Source: Hevea brasiliensis
Taxonomy: Eukaryota; Streptophyta; Magnoliopsida; Malpighiales; Euphorbiaceae
Assembly (NCBI RefSeq): GCF_030052815.1
Contig: NC_079510.1
Coordinates: forward strand, 39,774,853 to 39,838,852
Reading direction: 5' to 3'
DNA: 64,000 nucleotides
Made by a program: the position numbers and the translations under genes
Notes under the pieces: model-generated
What the model was told of the DNA's origin: nothing
Database searches by the model: none
Seen by the model: the letters and a program-made list of their open reading frames with translations, nothing else
Shown: one piece after another, positions 12,292 to 22,407 of the stretch
How the letters are laid out: each line of letters opens with the position of its first letter
Numbering within the stretch: position 1 is the first letter of the stretch

Positions 12292-12600
12292 TTGATTCCA
12301 ATTCCATTGGTACATATTCATGTCTTACCTTCTAAATATGAAAGACCAATTCCTATCATTAGTTTTCTAGATACTGGTACTCACAGAAGCATGATGAATC
12401 TTGTTGTACTACCTAATGAAGCCTGGATGCTCCATTCAGAATATTTTAAGGTTGTAGATGGGAAAGTTTTTTGCACCAACCTTATCACCAAAAGACCCAT
12501 TGAAATATAGTTCTTTCTAGACAATATAATATGGATGAAAGTGATTGGAACAAATCTGCCTAATAAGGATTTATTAGTTGGATTTGATGTCTATTAGCAG
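12292..12600 (+). pseudogene. Viral aspartic protease region, broken
   Basis: The motif FLDTGTH near 12364-12384 is the active-site D-T-G of a retropepsin-type aspartic protease, which in pararetroviruses cleaves the polyprotein. The surrounding residues and the position between zinc knuckle and RT agree. In-frame stops (TAG at 12508-12510 and one near 12596) break it. Confidence 0.65.
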
Positions 12601-13343
12601 GCTCAAAACCTTCAAATCCATCCTACTGGTTTAAAATATAAAAGGTTCTTCAAAACATTTACTACTGTTCTAAAGCCTTAGAAGAATTTACCAAATACAA
12701 AAAACTGCTTATGCCATCTTGTGCAAAATCTCATGTTGACTTCTCTCATCCAACACCTCTGTGGAAAAATAAAGATTTCTTCATTAAACTTCCTTTCAAG
12801 CTTAATGAGGATATCAGTCCTACAAATCAACCCATCTAGGAATGACTCTATCATATCTTTTGCTAGCCTAACAAGAGTGTCAATAGCTACTTTAACAAGG
12901 CCTTATTGAACCTACCAATTCAGGATGGGTCTGTCAAGCCTTTTATATCAAAAAAAGATAAAAAAGAATTCGAGGAAAAAAAGGCTAATCATGGGCTATA
13001 AACCCTTAAATCATTTCTTGATGGATAATAAATTTCCACCCCCAAAGATCAGCTTTCTATTTACTCATTTACAAGAAGCTCATAACTTCTCAAAATTTAA
13101 TCTCAAAGCAAGGTTTTGGCAGCTGGGAATTGATCCAGTAGAAAGACATAAAATAACATTCTGTATTTCTAATGCTCAGTACTAGTGGACTGTAATTCCT
13201 TTTGGGCTTAAAGTTGCCCCCTTACTATTTTAAAAGGATATGATTCGGATGTTTGAACCTATTCTTCATAGTACTCTGATCTATATTGATGATATCCTGC
13301 TATTTTCAAAAGATAGTTTAGCCCATAAATAACTTTTGGCCTA

Positions 13344-13348
13344 ATTCC
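13344..13348. repeat. Target-site duplication, left (attcc)
   Basis: Left copy flanking the solo LTR in the viral RT; the right copy is at 14783-14787. Confidence 0.85.
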
Positions 13349-14782
13349 TGTAACATTTGAATTTTTAAATAATTATTTTATGTGTGGTACGTGAGTATTA
13401 ACTAGTTGGAGGGGCCACATGATATTGTTGAGATGTGAATTTGAGACTTGTAATTTTAGAAGTGTGATTTGAGCTACTTTGCAAATTGGGTAGGTCCTAG
13501 GTATAGAAAAAATTCTGTCGAATTTTTTACAAAACCTAGGCTATATTTGACTCTTTCAAAGTTTTGTTTTAAGTAACTATTGATCAGTTTGTAATGTAAT
13601 TATTTAGGTGAGCCGGGCTAGCTTTTTTCCTCCTTCCAGCCGCAGTGACTTGTGAAGTACTGTGAATAGACATTGATTTTACTTATAATTTCAATATTAT
13701 TATACATTCAAAGTAAGTTCATGCATCATTTATAGATATATGTACATAGTTATTTGCTAGGCATGCATTGTTTTGCATTTGTATTTGATAACATTGATGT
13801 GGTTGTTGTTTTATGACGATCTGGAGTCGCGTGTGTGAGTTGGTGTGCATGTGGTGTGTATATAGATATGGGTAGGACAGATAGACGAGGCTGGAGCTTG
13901 ACTCGTTGAGACCCAATCCTTATTATGGATAAGTCGAGGTAGGCATGGCTCGAGTTGATCTCGCTAGCTCCCGTATTTAGATATCAAGAGAAAGTCTGGC
14001 TTTGAGTTGATCTCACTGGCAGAGGTTGGAACTAAAAGAGTTGTATAGGGGACTAACTCATATATATATGTGTGTGTGTAAGTATAAATTTGACACATGG
14101 GTGTGTGAGTACTCCAGATTGCCTTTGGTGTGATTATGATTTAATTTGTTTGAATTGTGTGAAGATGTTACATTTCATTCTTAAGGATGCACTAGACTTA
14201 GATAGTTATAGAAATTATTTGTAAAATCGATATCTTACTCTATGAGGCCAACACTCACTCCTGTTCACCCTATTTTTCCAGGCCACAAGAGGATTTTATT
14301 TTTGAGTAACCTGCCTCCTTCCTCGCATGTTTAGTTAAAGAAGTTTAATTATATTTTTGTTTTTCTTTATCTTCATTCTAGAACTCCGCATGTACCAGTA
14401 GTATAATAATTATTTAGTTTGTAATAATTAAATTCTGAGGATGTAACATTAATTATATGAATGTGTGGATATATGAGATGTATTATTCTAAGGATAAGGT
14501 AACTAAGCTCCCATTTGATTATGTGACTGATTGAGAATAGTGAGGGTGAGCTGAGCTCCCCAACTTGATATATTTAGTATTTATCGGTCGAGTGAGCTAA
14601 AGACTCTCAGTTGAATAGTCTAATTTATGGCCGGACTCTGTCTGATTGATTTCTTAAAAATGGGCTTTGGATGTGGGCTTTAAGGTTAGGCTAGAGAATA
14701 GTTAGGGTTACTATGGGCTTTGGAGGCCTTATACTAATCTAAGTCCTAGTGCCAGTCTAGCTTGTGGAATCGGGTCTTGACA
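13349..14782 (+). mobile_element. Solo LTR inserted in the viral RT
   Basis: This 1434-bp element starts TGTAACATTTG and ends GGGTCTTGACA, with perfect 5-bp duplications attcc on both sides. RT coding homology stops at its left edge and resumes at its right edge. No internal retroelement domains are present, so it is a solo LTR left by LTR-LTR recombination. A second, inverted copy of the same family lies at 25510-26908; both contain the shared signatures GTATTAACTAG/GCATTAACTG, GGAGGGGCCA and GTCGAATTTTTTACAAAA. Confidence 0.9.
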
Positions 14783-14787
14783 ATTCC
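14783..14787. repeat. Target-site duplication, right (attcc)
   Basis: Right copy of the duplication flanking the solo LTR. Confidence 0.85.
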
Positions 14788-15089
14788 ATTCTTTGATCTA
14801 GTAATATTGAATTATGCTATATGAGAAGAAAAGCTATCTAGCCCAAATCGATATTGAATTTTTGGGAACAAAATTTGAAAATGGGAAGTACTAGCATGGA
14901 CCACACATTGTCCAAAAATTTCTCAAATTCCCAGATACAGATCTCACTGTTAAACAGATTCAGTAATTCCTTGGAATCATCAATTATCTTAAGGATTTTT
15001 ATCTCTCATGTGTCCAGATATACCAACCAACTTTCCAAAATACTAGAAAAGAAGGCCCCTACCAGGGGTGATGAGCAAACCATAGTGAT

Positions 15090-15460
15090 GAATATTGGGG
15101 TACTATTTTACTTGAAAAACTCGATGGAAAATGACAAATTTGTGTTCATGCAAGTGGACAATTCAAAGGTCTATAAAACACTATCACACGATTTACAAGG
15201 AAATCCTAGCCATTAAGAATGAAATTAAAAAATTTGAATTTCATCTCATTGGCCATCATTTTCTAATAGTGATGGATAATTCATATTTTCCAAAGGTACT
15301 TCATTTTAAAAATAAGACTCTTCCAGAATCACAACTGTTGAGGCTCAAAAGCTGGTTTGATATATATGACTATATCGTCCAGTATATAAAAGGACATCTC
15401 AATCTTATTCTGAATCTTCTCACCAAACCTCCAAACATATCCCTCTTCACTTCTCCCTAA
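15090..15460 (+). pseudogene. Viral RNase H region, broken
   Basis: After the RT connection, the sequence from 15090 reads (in shifting frames) as a retroviral-type RNase H. It ends with a tail of the type LRLKSWFDIYDYIVQYIKGH near 15340-15405, followed by NLLTKPP, the usual close of caulimovirid and gypsy RNase H. Frames change at least once within the block (near 15130-15220) and upstream residues are decayed. Confidence 0.65.
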
Positions 15461-15663
15461 ACAATCCCACTCATCTTCATGGCAGGCTCCTCCAGCTCAT
15501 CTAAAACTCAAATCCTACAATTCCTCATCCCAGCAGTGGAAACATTTCTGCTTGAATGCACGCCACAATGACCCTGTCCCAAATAGTTGAATTTACAAGA
15601 AATCACCTATTTCATTTTCAAAACTTATCAATGTCCTCAAACAATACAAGGACAATCAAACTC
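15461..15663 (+). other. Viral sequence between RNase H and the TRIM insertion
   Basis: Decayed viral sequence with no complete ORF. It begins around a possible start (atggcaggctcc near 15480), which could be the beginning of the second viral ORF. It ends in the target duplication aactc (15659-15663). Confidence 0.4.
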
Positions 15664-16020
15664 TGTGACTACTAGACCCGGAAAAGTGGTCTAATGAGGG
15701 CGAGGAGTGGCATAAGAGAGTATACTCTCGGCAGGCTTCTAGGATGGTGAGGCTACCTAAGGTAGTGGAATGAAAGGCACAAGAATGAATCAAATCATAC
15801 ATTAAAATGGGAGAAACTAATCACTAGAGGCGCCTTTTAGTAAAATAGCCTAGAGAGTTAGAAGAACTCCGGGGTTAAGTGTGCTCGCTTAAGAGAAATG
15901 CTAGGATGGGTGACCTCTTGGGAAAGTTCTCCATTCTACCTATGGGACAAAACCGTGAGGCTCAAGATGGGATGGGCCAAAGCAGACAATTCCTCTAGTG
16001 GTTAGAGCATGGGCATTATA
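15664..16020 (+). repeat. TRIM 5' LTR
   Basis: The 5' LTR begins TGTGACTACTAGACCC. The 5S-like part is at about 15861-15930 and includes gaactccggggttaag and ctaggatgggtgacct. Its last two bases are TA where the other LTR has CA. Confidence 0.9.
15861..15930 (+). other. 5S-rRNA-derived segment in TRIM 5' LTR
   Basis: This matches the 3' half of plant 5S rRNA, with the stretch around ctaggatgggtgacct essentially unchanged. In Cassandra this region holds the internal Pol III promoter. It is not a functional 5S gene: it is embedded in the LTR and altered elsewhere. Confidence 0.85.
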
Positions 16021-16022
16021 GA

Positions 16023-16034
16023 TGGTATCAGAGC
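16023..16034 (+). other. Primer-binding site (initiator tRNA-Met)
   Basis: The 12-mer tggtatcagagc lies two bases after the 5' LTR and is complementary to the 3' end of plant initiator tRNA-Met. Confidence 0.92.
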
Positions 16035-16092
16035 TGAACCCCCTCTAGTAGATATGTGGTTCAAGGACGAATCAAGCGGAAGCTGGTGGGCC

Positions 16093-16448
16093 TGTAATGA
16101 CTCGACCTGGGAAAGCGGTCTAATGAGGGGGGGAGTGGCATAAGAGAGTAAACTCCCAGCAGGCTTCTAGGATGGTGAGGCTACCTAGGGTAGTGAAATG
16201 CGGGGCACAGGAATGAATTGAATCATACATTAAAATGGGAGAAACTAATCACTAGATGCACCTTTTGGTGAAATGGCCTAGAGAGTTGAAAGAACTCTAG
16301 GGTTAAGCTTGCTCGCTTGAGAAAAATACTAGGATGGGTGATCTCCAAGGAAAGCTCTCAATTCCACCTATAGGACAAAACTGTGAGGCTCAGGATGGGA
16401 TGGGCCAAAGCAGACAATTCCTCTAGTGGTTGGAGCAGGGGCGTTACA
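16093..16448 (+). repeat. TRIM 3' LTR
   Basis: The 3' LTR begins TGTAATGACTCGACC and ends GCGTTACA. Its 5S-like part is at about 16289-16359. It differs from the 5' LTR at many scattered positions, so the insertion is not recent. Confidence 0.9.
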
Positions 16449-17154
16449 AACTCAGTTCTATCTAGATGCTTTATTTCTCATAGTCTTTTGTTTCAGTCCC
16501 ACAGATGTTCTGTTACTTGAAGAAAAATGGTTCTTATAATGCATGATGATCCTCTATGCCATTGGTTTTGAAGCCCCGCTACTCCCATGTACTATTTTCT
16601 CAATGATAAGAGCAATCAGAGAAAAATAATATGGAAATTTCTTGAATGGTTCAAGCCAATCCCTTATTGGTACAATGAATTAAAAAAGATCATCAGTTAT
16701 AATGGTCTGTGGCATAGATCATCAAAAGATGGCATGCAATTCTGCTCACTGTTCATCTTGCATCGTCCTTTCTTTAAAAATCCTGAAGGGATAATCTGGA
16801 CTCAAAATTTAATCTACAAATATAAGGCTTATTACAAGTTTGTCACCACAAGAAACACCTCCACTATTCTTAGAAAGGAAATAACAGCCTATCTACATGA
16901 GCTCAACCACTTTAGACCAAAGGCCCAAATTTTTGAATCAACCTCTATAGGTCCAAAAGCAAAGCCTGAGGAAGTTTTAGATTACAGTTTAGAGATATGA
17001 CAAGATTTCTAAGACCCAAAAGATATGGATACTGAAAACAAGCCCTTTGAAGAACCTGAAAACTCTTGGTAAAAGGATCTCTATGGCAAAGATATCGATT
17101 CTGATGACTCAGACTATTATAATAATAATCTGAGTCCTAATTAGAATTCTTTTT
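16449..17154 (+). pseudogene. 3' viral region (possible second viral ORF), broken
   Basis: Viral sequence resumes after the TRIM. An ORF at 16587-17000 encodes 137 residues rich in aromatic and basic residues (for example WKFLEWFKPIPYWYNELKK), and a related frame runs both sides of it. It is followed by an acidic stretch with DSDD-like residues near 17100-17120. No known domain is recognised. The position downstream of RNase H fits the extra 3' ORF of florendoviruses, whose function is unknown. Confidence 0.45.
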
Positions 17155-17430
17155 AACTCAACAGTACCAAGAGATGTCCAGAAAATCGAAAAGTCTCACC
17201 TACTATGTGCACATATGCAGAAGTCACGTGTTTCTCTGTTGTTAGTCAAAAAGTATGCTCTGTTGTCATAACTAGTTTGAATTTATATTGATGGTCAAAG
17301 ATGTATGGCTACCCTATTTTGAATTTATCCTAGTGTAGGCTATTTTGTCATAAGCTTGATATTGTATAAAATGTGATAAATGCCACCTTTTGTAATACTA
17401 TTTAACTTTTATTTTTTCTTCCCCCTCCTT

Positions 17431-17480
17431 CTATAAAAAGAGGATGGTTGTATCACCAAGTTGCAAAATGTAATAAAACT
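17431..17480 (+). promoter_or_regulatory. Viral promoter and polyadenylation signal
   Basis: ctataaaaag at 17431-17440 is a good TATA box, preceded by a pyrimidine-rich tract. About 30 bases downstream lies aataaa at 17472-17477. A TATA box shortly followed by a polyA signal beyond the last ORF is the arrangement in the terminally redundant transcript unit of caulimovirids. Function is inferred from layout. Confidence 0.55.
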
Positions 17481-18719
17481 CTAGCTATTCTTTTTATTCT
17501 CATAGCCTTCTAAATCCTATCTCTCCCCCAAAAGTTCATAGTTCATGTTATATTCATACTACCCTCCATCAAAGATATAATTATACTCCACACTTGTCTC
17601 CACAATGGGAATTCTGTGCATAAAAAAATGTTAGTTCAATGATCATTTGCTATGGTCACCTTAATCTGACTCTATATAATAATACAAAAGAGCACAGTCT
17701 TAAGATTTATGAAGCCATGATGAAGTTATTATCTTGACACCGCATAAGTATTGTTATGTTCTGTCTAGATTAAAGAGTTCTCCGCTAACAAAATTTCATA
17801 AAAAAATATAATGTAAAATTAAAAATAAAATTAAAACGTTAATAAAATTGATCTAACAGTGGATAAAAGATTCTAAATTTATACATACATATATATATAT
17901 ATATAAGAATTAAATGAAAATTAATAAATGAGTGAAGCAGATAGTAATGAGGGCAATCTTTTATTTCCCACTTGTCTAATTTGGTCAATATACTTTGAAA
18001 CTATCTTATTGTCACATTTCATCAATCTTGTCATTTTCCCCATAAAAAAATATAATGAAAATCACGTGTCAAATATGTTAATATTTCTTCAAGAAAAAAA
18101 AAAAAAAAAAAAAAGTAAAAGCAGCCGATAGTAACCGCGGGCTTTTCTGCTCAATCACAAATCCCTTTTAAACAATAAATAGAAGAAAAGGAAAGGGTTG
18201 TTAATTCTCAAGCGTTAATAATATTTTTCCCTGTTGAAAAAATGCAAATAAAATCATTCTCTAATTAATAAAGCATAGCAGGGATTAATATTTTATTATA
18301 TTTGACATTTATTTTTTATTTTATTTTTATAATTAAATTAATTTATTATTATTAATTAAGTTAAATTGATAAAAATAAAAATATATTTCTTAATTCGAGA
18401 TTAACTTTTCTCTTGTACTTCATTTACTAATCCAGCTTTGGATTATTCTAATGTGTACAGTGAGTATAAAATAGATTTTAAAATATGATAAATTATTATT
18501 TTTAAAGTATTAATCACCCCACCTTATTGCTATAAAGTTATGATAGTATACCTTTATAACATAATAAGTCAGAAACCTATAGATAATAATTTTTGAAAAT
18601 TTTTCTTATTTATAAATCAGATTTAATGAGACAAAAAGAGAAGAAGAAAAAATAAAACAAGCGTATAAATGAATTCAGTGACTCATATATATTCATAGAC
18701 AATGAGAAATTATCATACC
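17481..18719. other. AT-rich intergenic
   Basis: No gene is recognised. Poly-A and AT runs occur (for example 17885-17902 and 18092-18114). An ORF at 17928-18131 has no protein-like composition. Confidence 0.5.
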
Positions 18720-19075
18720 CCTTTTAAATAGATACATTTGTTTCTTTAAATTCTAACAGATATGATTATTTATTTTAAATTGGTAATTCTTCTAATAGAT
18801 ATAACTATTTTTGTGTAATAAATATATCTGTTTATTAACAGACACATCTATTATGACATTTCTTCTAACAGTTATAACTGTTTTTATGTAATAGACATAT
18901 TTATTTATAACAAACACATCTATTATAATACTTCTAATAATTGTGTCTATTTATATATAATAAATATGTCTATTTATAACAGATATATCTATTAAAGCAC
19001 TTCTTTTAATAGTTGTAACTGTTTATATACAAGATATGTCTGTTTATAATAGACACATATAATTATTAAAATATA
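18720..19075. repeat. Minisatellite, ~70-bp unit
   Basis: Four full degenerate units start near 18789, 18862, 18931 and 19000 (spacing 73, 69, 69), with a partial unit before them. Each opens cttcta and carries aataaatatgtctattta- and aacagacacatctatta-like parts. The two halves of a unit are themselves related (ata-tgtct against agacacat), so single units can fold back. Confidence 0.7.
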
Positions 19076-20400
19076 TATATATTAATAATTTATTTATAAA
19101 AAGTAAAATAAAATAATTATTCTATTTCATATATATACATGTCAAGTGTCATTATAAAATTATATTATTTATTTAAATATATATAATTTTGTAATTTTTA
19201 CTTCCTCATCTTTTTTCCTCTAATTTCTATTTTATTGAAATTATTCTTTCTCACGTTATAAATACTATAATATTTTAATAATATGAATTTTTTTTTTCTT
19301 TTTATTATATAACATATAAGCTATTTATATCATAATTATTAATTAGAGCCCATTAAACATTCCAAGAGAAAAAACAAAACCTCGAAATCTTTATTCACAA
19401 TATATATAAATAATAATAAAATAATAAGAGTGACAATTTGGGGTAGCTTGCAATTCTTTTTTCTGGAAAATAAGGGTAAATTTTGCTTTCTCGTCAAAGT
19501 TAATCAAGTAGTGCTGGGCCACCGCCAAGTATAGAAAGAAAAAAGGTCGCAATTGATGAGCTGGTTTAGCTTTTGTGCCAAAGCATTAAAAATTGTCCCA
19601 CCTAAAACTGGCATACCCAATAACAAAACTCAATTCAGCATGTGTCATATTTTTTTTAATGAATAATTTTAATTAATTAATTAACATTTATTATATCAAA
19701 TTATTAATTCACAAAATAAATAAAAGAATATAAAATTAAATTGATCTAAAGTTTTTATAGAAAATAAAATTCAATTTCATATATATAACACTTATCAGGA
19801 AATTATTATTATTATTATTATGGAAGTGGGGGTGCTAGCAGAATATCATTGCATGTGAAAAATAATCATTTGTGATTATTTAATGGATATTTGAGTTTAT
19901 TTAATAAATAATTTCAAGCTTTAATTGAATTTTATCTAAATATGAATATTGAGATCTTTTAATTATTATATATTTTCATCATAATTATGTGTAAATAAAA
20001 TTTTGTACACAGTTTTATAATATCCTTCGACTATGATTTTTTTTATAATTATATAATTAATAATATTAAGTTTTTCTAGAAAAACTCCATTGATTCAATT
20101 ATAATGTGGTTTTAAAGTAAAGCATAATAAATAAGAAAAATATATTAAAGGAGAAGAAAATCATTAATTATTAAAACACGGTAGGTAATATTCATTTTCT
20201 AATAAGTAATATCGACTCCAGTAAGCCCGTCACCTTTTTGGGCCGGGCAATGAACAGATCTAAAATTTGGACACGTAACGATGTTAGATTTGCTAGAGCG
20301 TTGGATGCGTCCCATTGTCCGGGTGGTTAAGAAGACAGTCATGAAAACTGTTGGGCTCGGCCCACGCAGGTTCTGACCGTTGCACCGTTGAAATCACTGC
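19076..20400. other. AT-rich intergenic
   Basis: No gene is recognised. A short GC-richer patch at 20220-20370 contains several tgggc/gggcc motifs resembling plant site II promoter elements (ttgggccgggc, gttgggctcggccc). It lies over 1.1 kb before the next gene, so I do not assign it to a promoter. Confidence 0.4.
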
Positions 20401-20407
20401 TGAACAA

Positions 20408-20995
20408 GGTTTTTAAACTCGGCCGGTCAATCAACGATTAAAGAGATTCAACCGAAGTTGAACCGAAATTTAACAGGTATAATATTAAATATATTATAAA
20501 ATTATTATTTACTTTAAAAATATTAATAAAAATAATGTATAATTATAACTAGTAGTTTGATATATTTTATAAATAGTAATTAAAATCATTTACTTAAATT
20601 TTAATGGGAAACAAAAGTTTAAAAATAATTTAGATTTTTTATATTTAATATTTAACGAAATAACATTAAAAAAATATTTAAGACAATGAAGAATATATCT
20701 ATATGTTTTTGAGGAAATAAATGGGCAAATTCAGCATATGTAGCTGAAGTGGTTTGATATATCCAGCTGTGAGTGAGGGACCTTGAGTTCAAATTGTGTT
20801 CTCATTTATTTTATTGTCTGATCAGACCAATTGATTTGATTCGGTTGATTGGTTTAAAACTGGCTGAGTTCATCGATTCATCCAATTAACCAACTTGTTC
20901 AATTTGGCTCAGAGCACATGGTTTTTAAGAGAACCAAGTTAGACCAGTGGCCGATTCCCAATTAATCTGATCCGACTAGCCAATTTAGTCTGATT
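20408..20995. repeat. Unclassified dispersed-type repeat with Pol III-like boxes
   Basis: Both outer parts consist of related words (ggtttttaaactcggccggtcaa on the left; ttgattggtttaaaactggc and ttcggttgattgg on the right). They surround an AT-rich stretch, as in many plant MITE-like repeats. At 20741-20752 tagctgaagtgg fits the tRNA A-box consensus, and gagttcaaat at 20785-20794 is a weak B-box at normal spacing, so a tRNA-related SINE is another possibility. Ends and target duplications could not be fixed. Confidence 0.3.
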
Positions 20996-21547
20996 TTAAT
21001 AACAATGTTGCTAAATCAAAAATATTTTCAGAAAATTATCTTAACTTATATGTTGATTAATCAACTTATAAACTCTAAAAATAAATTTATTTATTTATAA
21101 TATTTTCAAACTTATAAATTAAATTTGTAAATAAAAAAATAAGTTAAACGGTAACTTTTTATTTAAGTGTTTATAAATATTATATACATATAAATCAATT
21201 TATCAATTGCTTTATTATATTATCTTCATTTAACTCAAGTTAAATATTTAATAGTTCTTTATAAACACTCTAATTAAATATATAATTATATAAATTTAAA
21301 TTAACTTTTATATTGGTTGTGATGTTGTACTCATTTCTTGTTTTTACCAATTGAGTATTTACGCGGAAGTTTCCTTCATGAAAATGTGAATCAGAATTGG
21401 AATAGCTTCATCCTCTAACCTTCGCTTTTCCCTGCTCATCAAATCTTTCTCTCTTCTTCCTAAAGCAATTAATACTTTATAATCATGTCTTCTCCCCCAA
21501 TTCCATTTTCACTTATTGAGAGTGATCACTCTGCATAGAGAGAAACG

Positions 21548-21760
21548 ATGTCGGATTGGGGACCAGTGTTCGTTGCAGTGGTGCTATTTATAATTTTAAC
21601 TCCAGGTTTGCTGATTCAGATCCCAGGTCGTCACCGATTCATCGAGTTCGGAAACTTTCAGACGAGTGGAGTTTCCATACTGGTTCACTCTATTCTTTAT
21701 TTTTCTCTGATTTGTATCTTCTTGTTAGCTGTTGGAGTGCACATGTATATTGGTTCATAG
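21548..21760 (+). CDS. DUF3339 family small membrane protein (copy 1)
   Basis: A single-exon coding sequence of 70 residues beginning MSDWGPVFVAVVLFIILTPG. The family signature is clear: a D-W-G-P start, a first helix at residues 5-24, L-T-P-G-L-L-x-Q-x-P-G at the helix end, then E-F-G-N-x-Q-T-S-G-x-S, and a second helix at 45-67 starting VHSILYF. DUF3339 proteins are plant-specific, about 70 residues, with two membrane spans and no assigned function. The leader upstream is pyrimidine-rich with a TATA-like tttataatc about 70 bases before the ATG. This gene is convergent with copy 2. Confidence 0.93.
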   Translation: MSDWGPVFVAVVLFIILTPGLLIQIPGRHRFIEFGNFQTSGVSILVHSILYFSLICIFLLAVGVHMYIGS

Positions 21761-22200
21761 CCCCTCTTCAATTTCTTCCACTGTAATCTGCCTTCATGTT
21801 TGGAATTTAATTTCTTGTCTACCAAATCTCAGGATTTGTGCTGGTACTATAAATTTGCTGTAAGAATCAAACGTAGGGATGATTGTGATAATCACTGGTT
21901 TTATGTACTCAATTTAATCAATTTATCTCATGCAGTTTTGAGAAATTATTATATCAACTTACAATTTTAGCAGTTTTATATACTTTTCACTATTTTTCAA
22001 TTTATATTTAAATTTTATTTTTAGAAATTGACAAGAATTGCTGGAAAGCATAATTAACAAGCAGAGAAACTTGTAGGAATTCTGCAACTTTATTAAACAA
22101 AAAGAGAAGAACAAAAATGAACCCAAGAACTAGTAGCTAGAGCAGAAAATATATCTTCAGCAGAAAATATATCTTCAGCAGAAGTGTTATTTGGCAAATC

Positions 22201-22407
22201 CTAGACATAGAGATGGATGTGAAGGATAACAAGAAATAAAATAAGAAGCAAACCATAGATCACCATGTGTACGAATATGGAAGCTATACTGGTCTTCATT
22301 TTCATGAAATCAAGAGGTCCTTCTTTCCCAGGAATTTGAAACACCAATCCTGGTGATAGAAATGCAAACAGCGCAGCAGCTATCAAAGGAGCAGCCCAGT
22401 CGTTCAT
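22201..22407 (-). CDS. DUF3339 family small membrane protein (copy 2, divergent)
   Basis: A 68-residue protein that starts at MNDWAAPLIAAALFAFLSPG. The open frame reaches back to 22575, but the family start M-N-D-W at 22407 gives the right length, so the upstream part is taken as leader. The second half has FVHMVIYGLLLILFLVILHI. It departs from its relatives in several places: WAAP for WGPV, PLDFMKMKTS for the usual EFGNxQTSG, and a shorter C-terminus. The frame is intact, so it may be a diverged member rather than a pseudogene. It is convergent with copy 1, 440 bp away. Confidence 0.85.
   Translation of the reverse strand: MNDWAAPLIAAALFAFLSPGLVFQIPGKEGPLDFMKMKTSIASIFVHMVIYGLLLILFLVILHIHLYV

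Larger units (their letters stand above)
12720..15100 (+). pseudogene. Viral reverse transcriptase region, split by a solo LTR
   Basis: The left part (12720-13348) has the fingers-palm features expected of RT: GYKPLNHFLMDNKFPPP near 12989, WQLGIDP near 13118, and LIYIDDIL near 13280, which is the catalytic YIDD box. The right part resumes after the LTR at 14783, with IEFLGTKFENG near 14853 and IQ-FLGIINYL near 14960, the RT connection region. Stops and frame changes occur on both sides. The joint across the LTR is precise at the level of the 5-bp duplication. The live viral enzyme would copy pregenomic RNA to DNA; this copy is dead. Confidence 0.8.
15664..16448 (+). mobile_element. Cassandra-type TRIM with 5S-rRNA-like LTRs, complete
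   Basis: This 785-bp element has two direct terminal repeats, 15664-16020 and 16093-16448, and a 72-bp centre with no coding capacity. The centre starts with the primer-binding site tggtatcagagc. The target duplication aactc is exact on both sides (15659-15663 and 16449-16453). Each LTR contains a stretch closely like the 3' half of plant 5S rRNA (ctaggatgggtgacct and gaactc...ggttaag). LTRs with a 5S rRNA region, tRNA-Met priming and sub-1-kb size define the Cassandra TRIM family. Such elements move only with enzymes from other retrotransposons, and their 5S part carries RNA polymerase III promoter boxes. Confidence 0.93.
9079..17480 (+). mobile_element. Endogenous caulimovirid (petuvirus/florendovirus-like), decayed
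   Basis: In order on +: 30K-type movement protein, capsid region with a zinc knuckle, aspartic protease with a DTG site, reverse transcriptase with a YIDD box, RNase H, then a separate 3' region and a promoter/polyA block. There is no integrase and the copy itself is not bounded by LTRs. That organisation is the plant pararetrovirus family Caulimoviridae; movement protein through RNase H in one series, followed by a further ORF, recalls florendoviruses, while petuviruses are also possible. All regions carry stops and frameshifts, so this is a non-functional genomic fossil. Two retroelements have since inserted (13349-14782 and 15664-16448). Without them the viral part is about 6.2 kb. Confidence 0.85.

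Noticed and set aside
15861..15930. Functional 5S rRNA gene
   Set aside because: Only the 3' half is well matched, it is repeated in both TRIM LTRs and lies within the retroelement.
20741..20794. tRNA gene
   Set aside because: A-box fits but the B-box is weak and no cloverleaf can be drawn.
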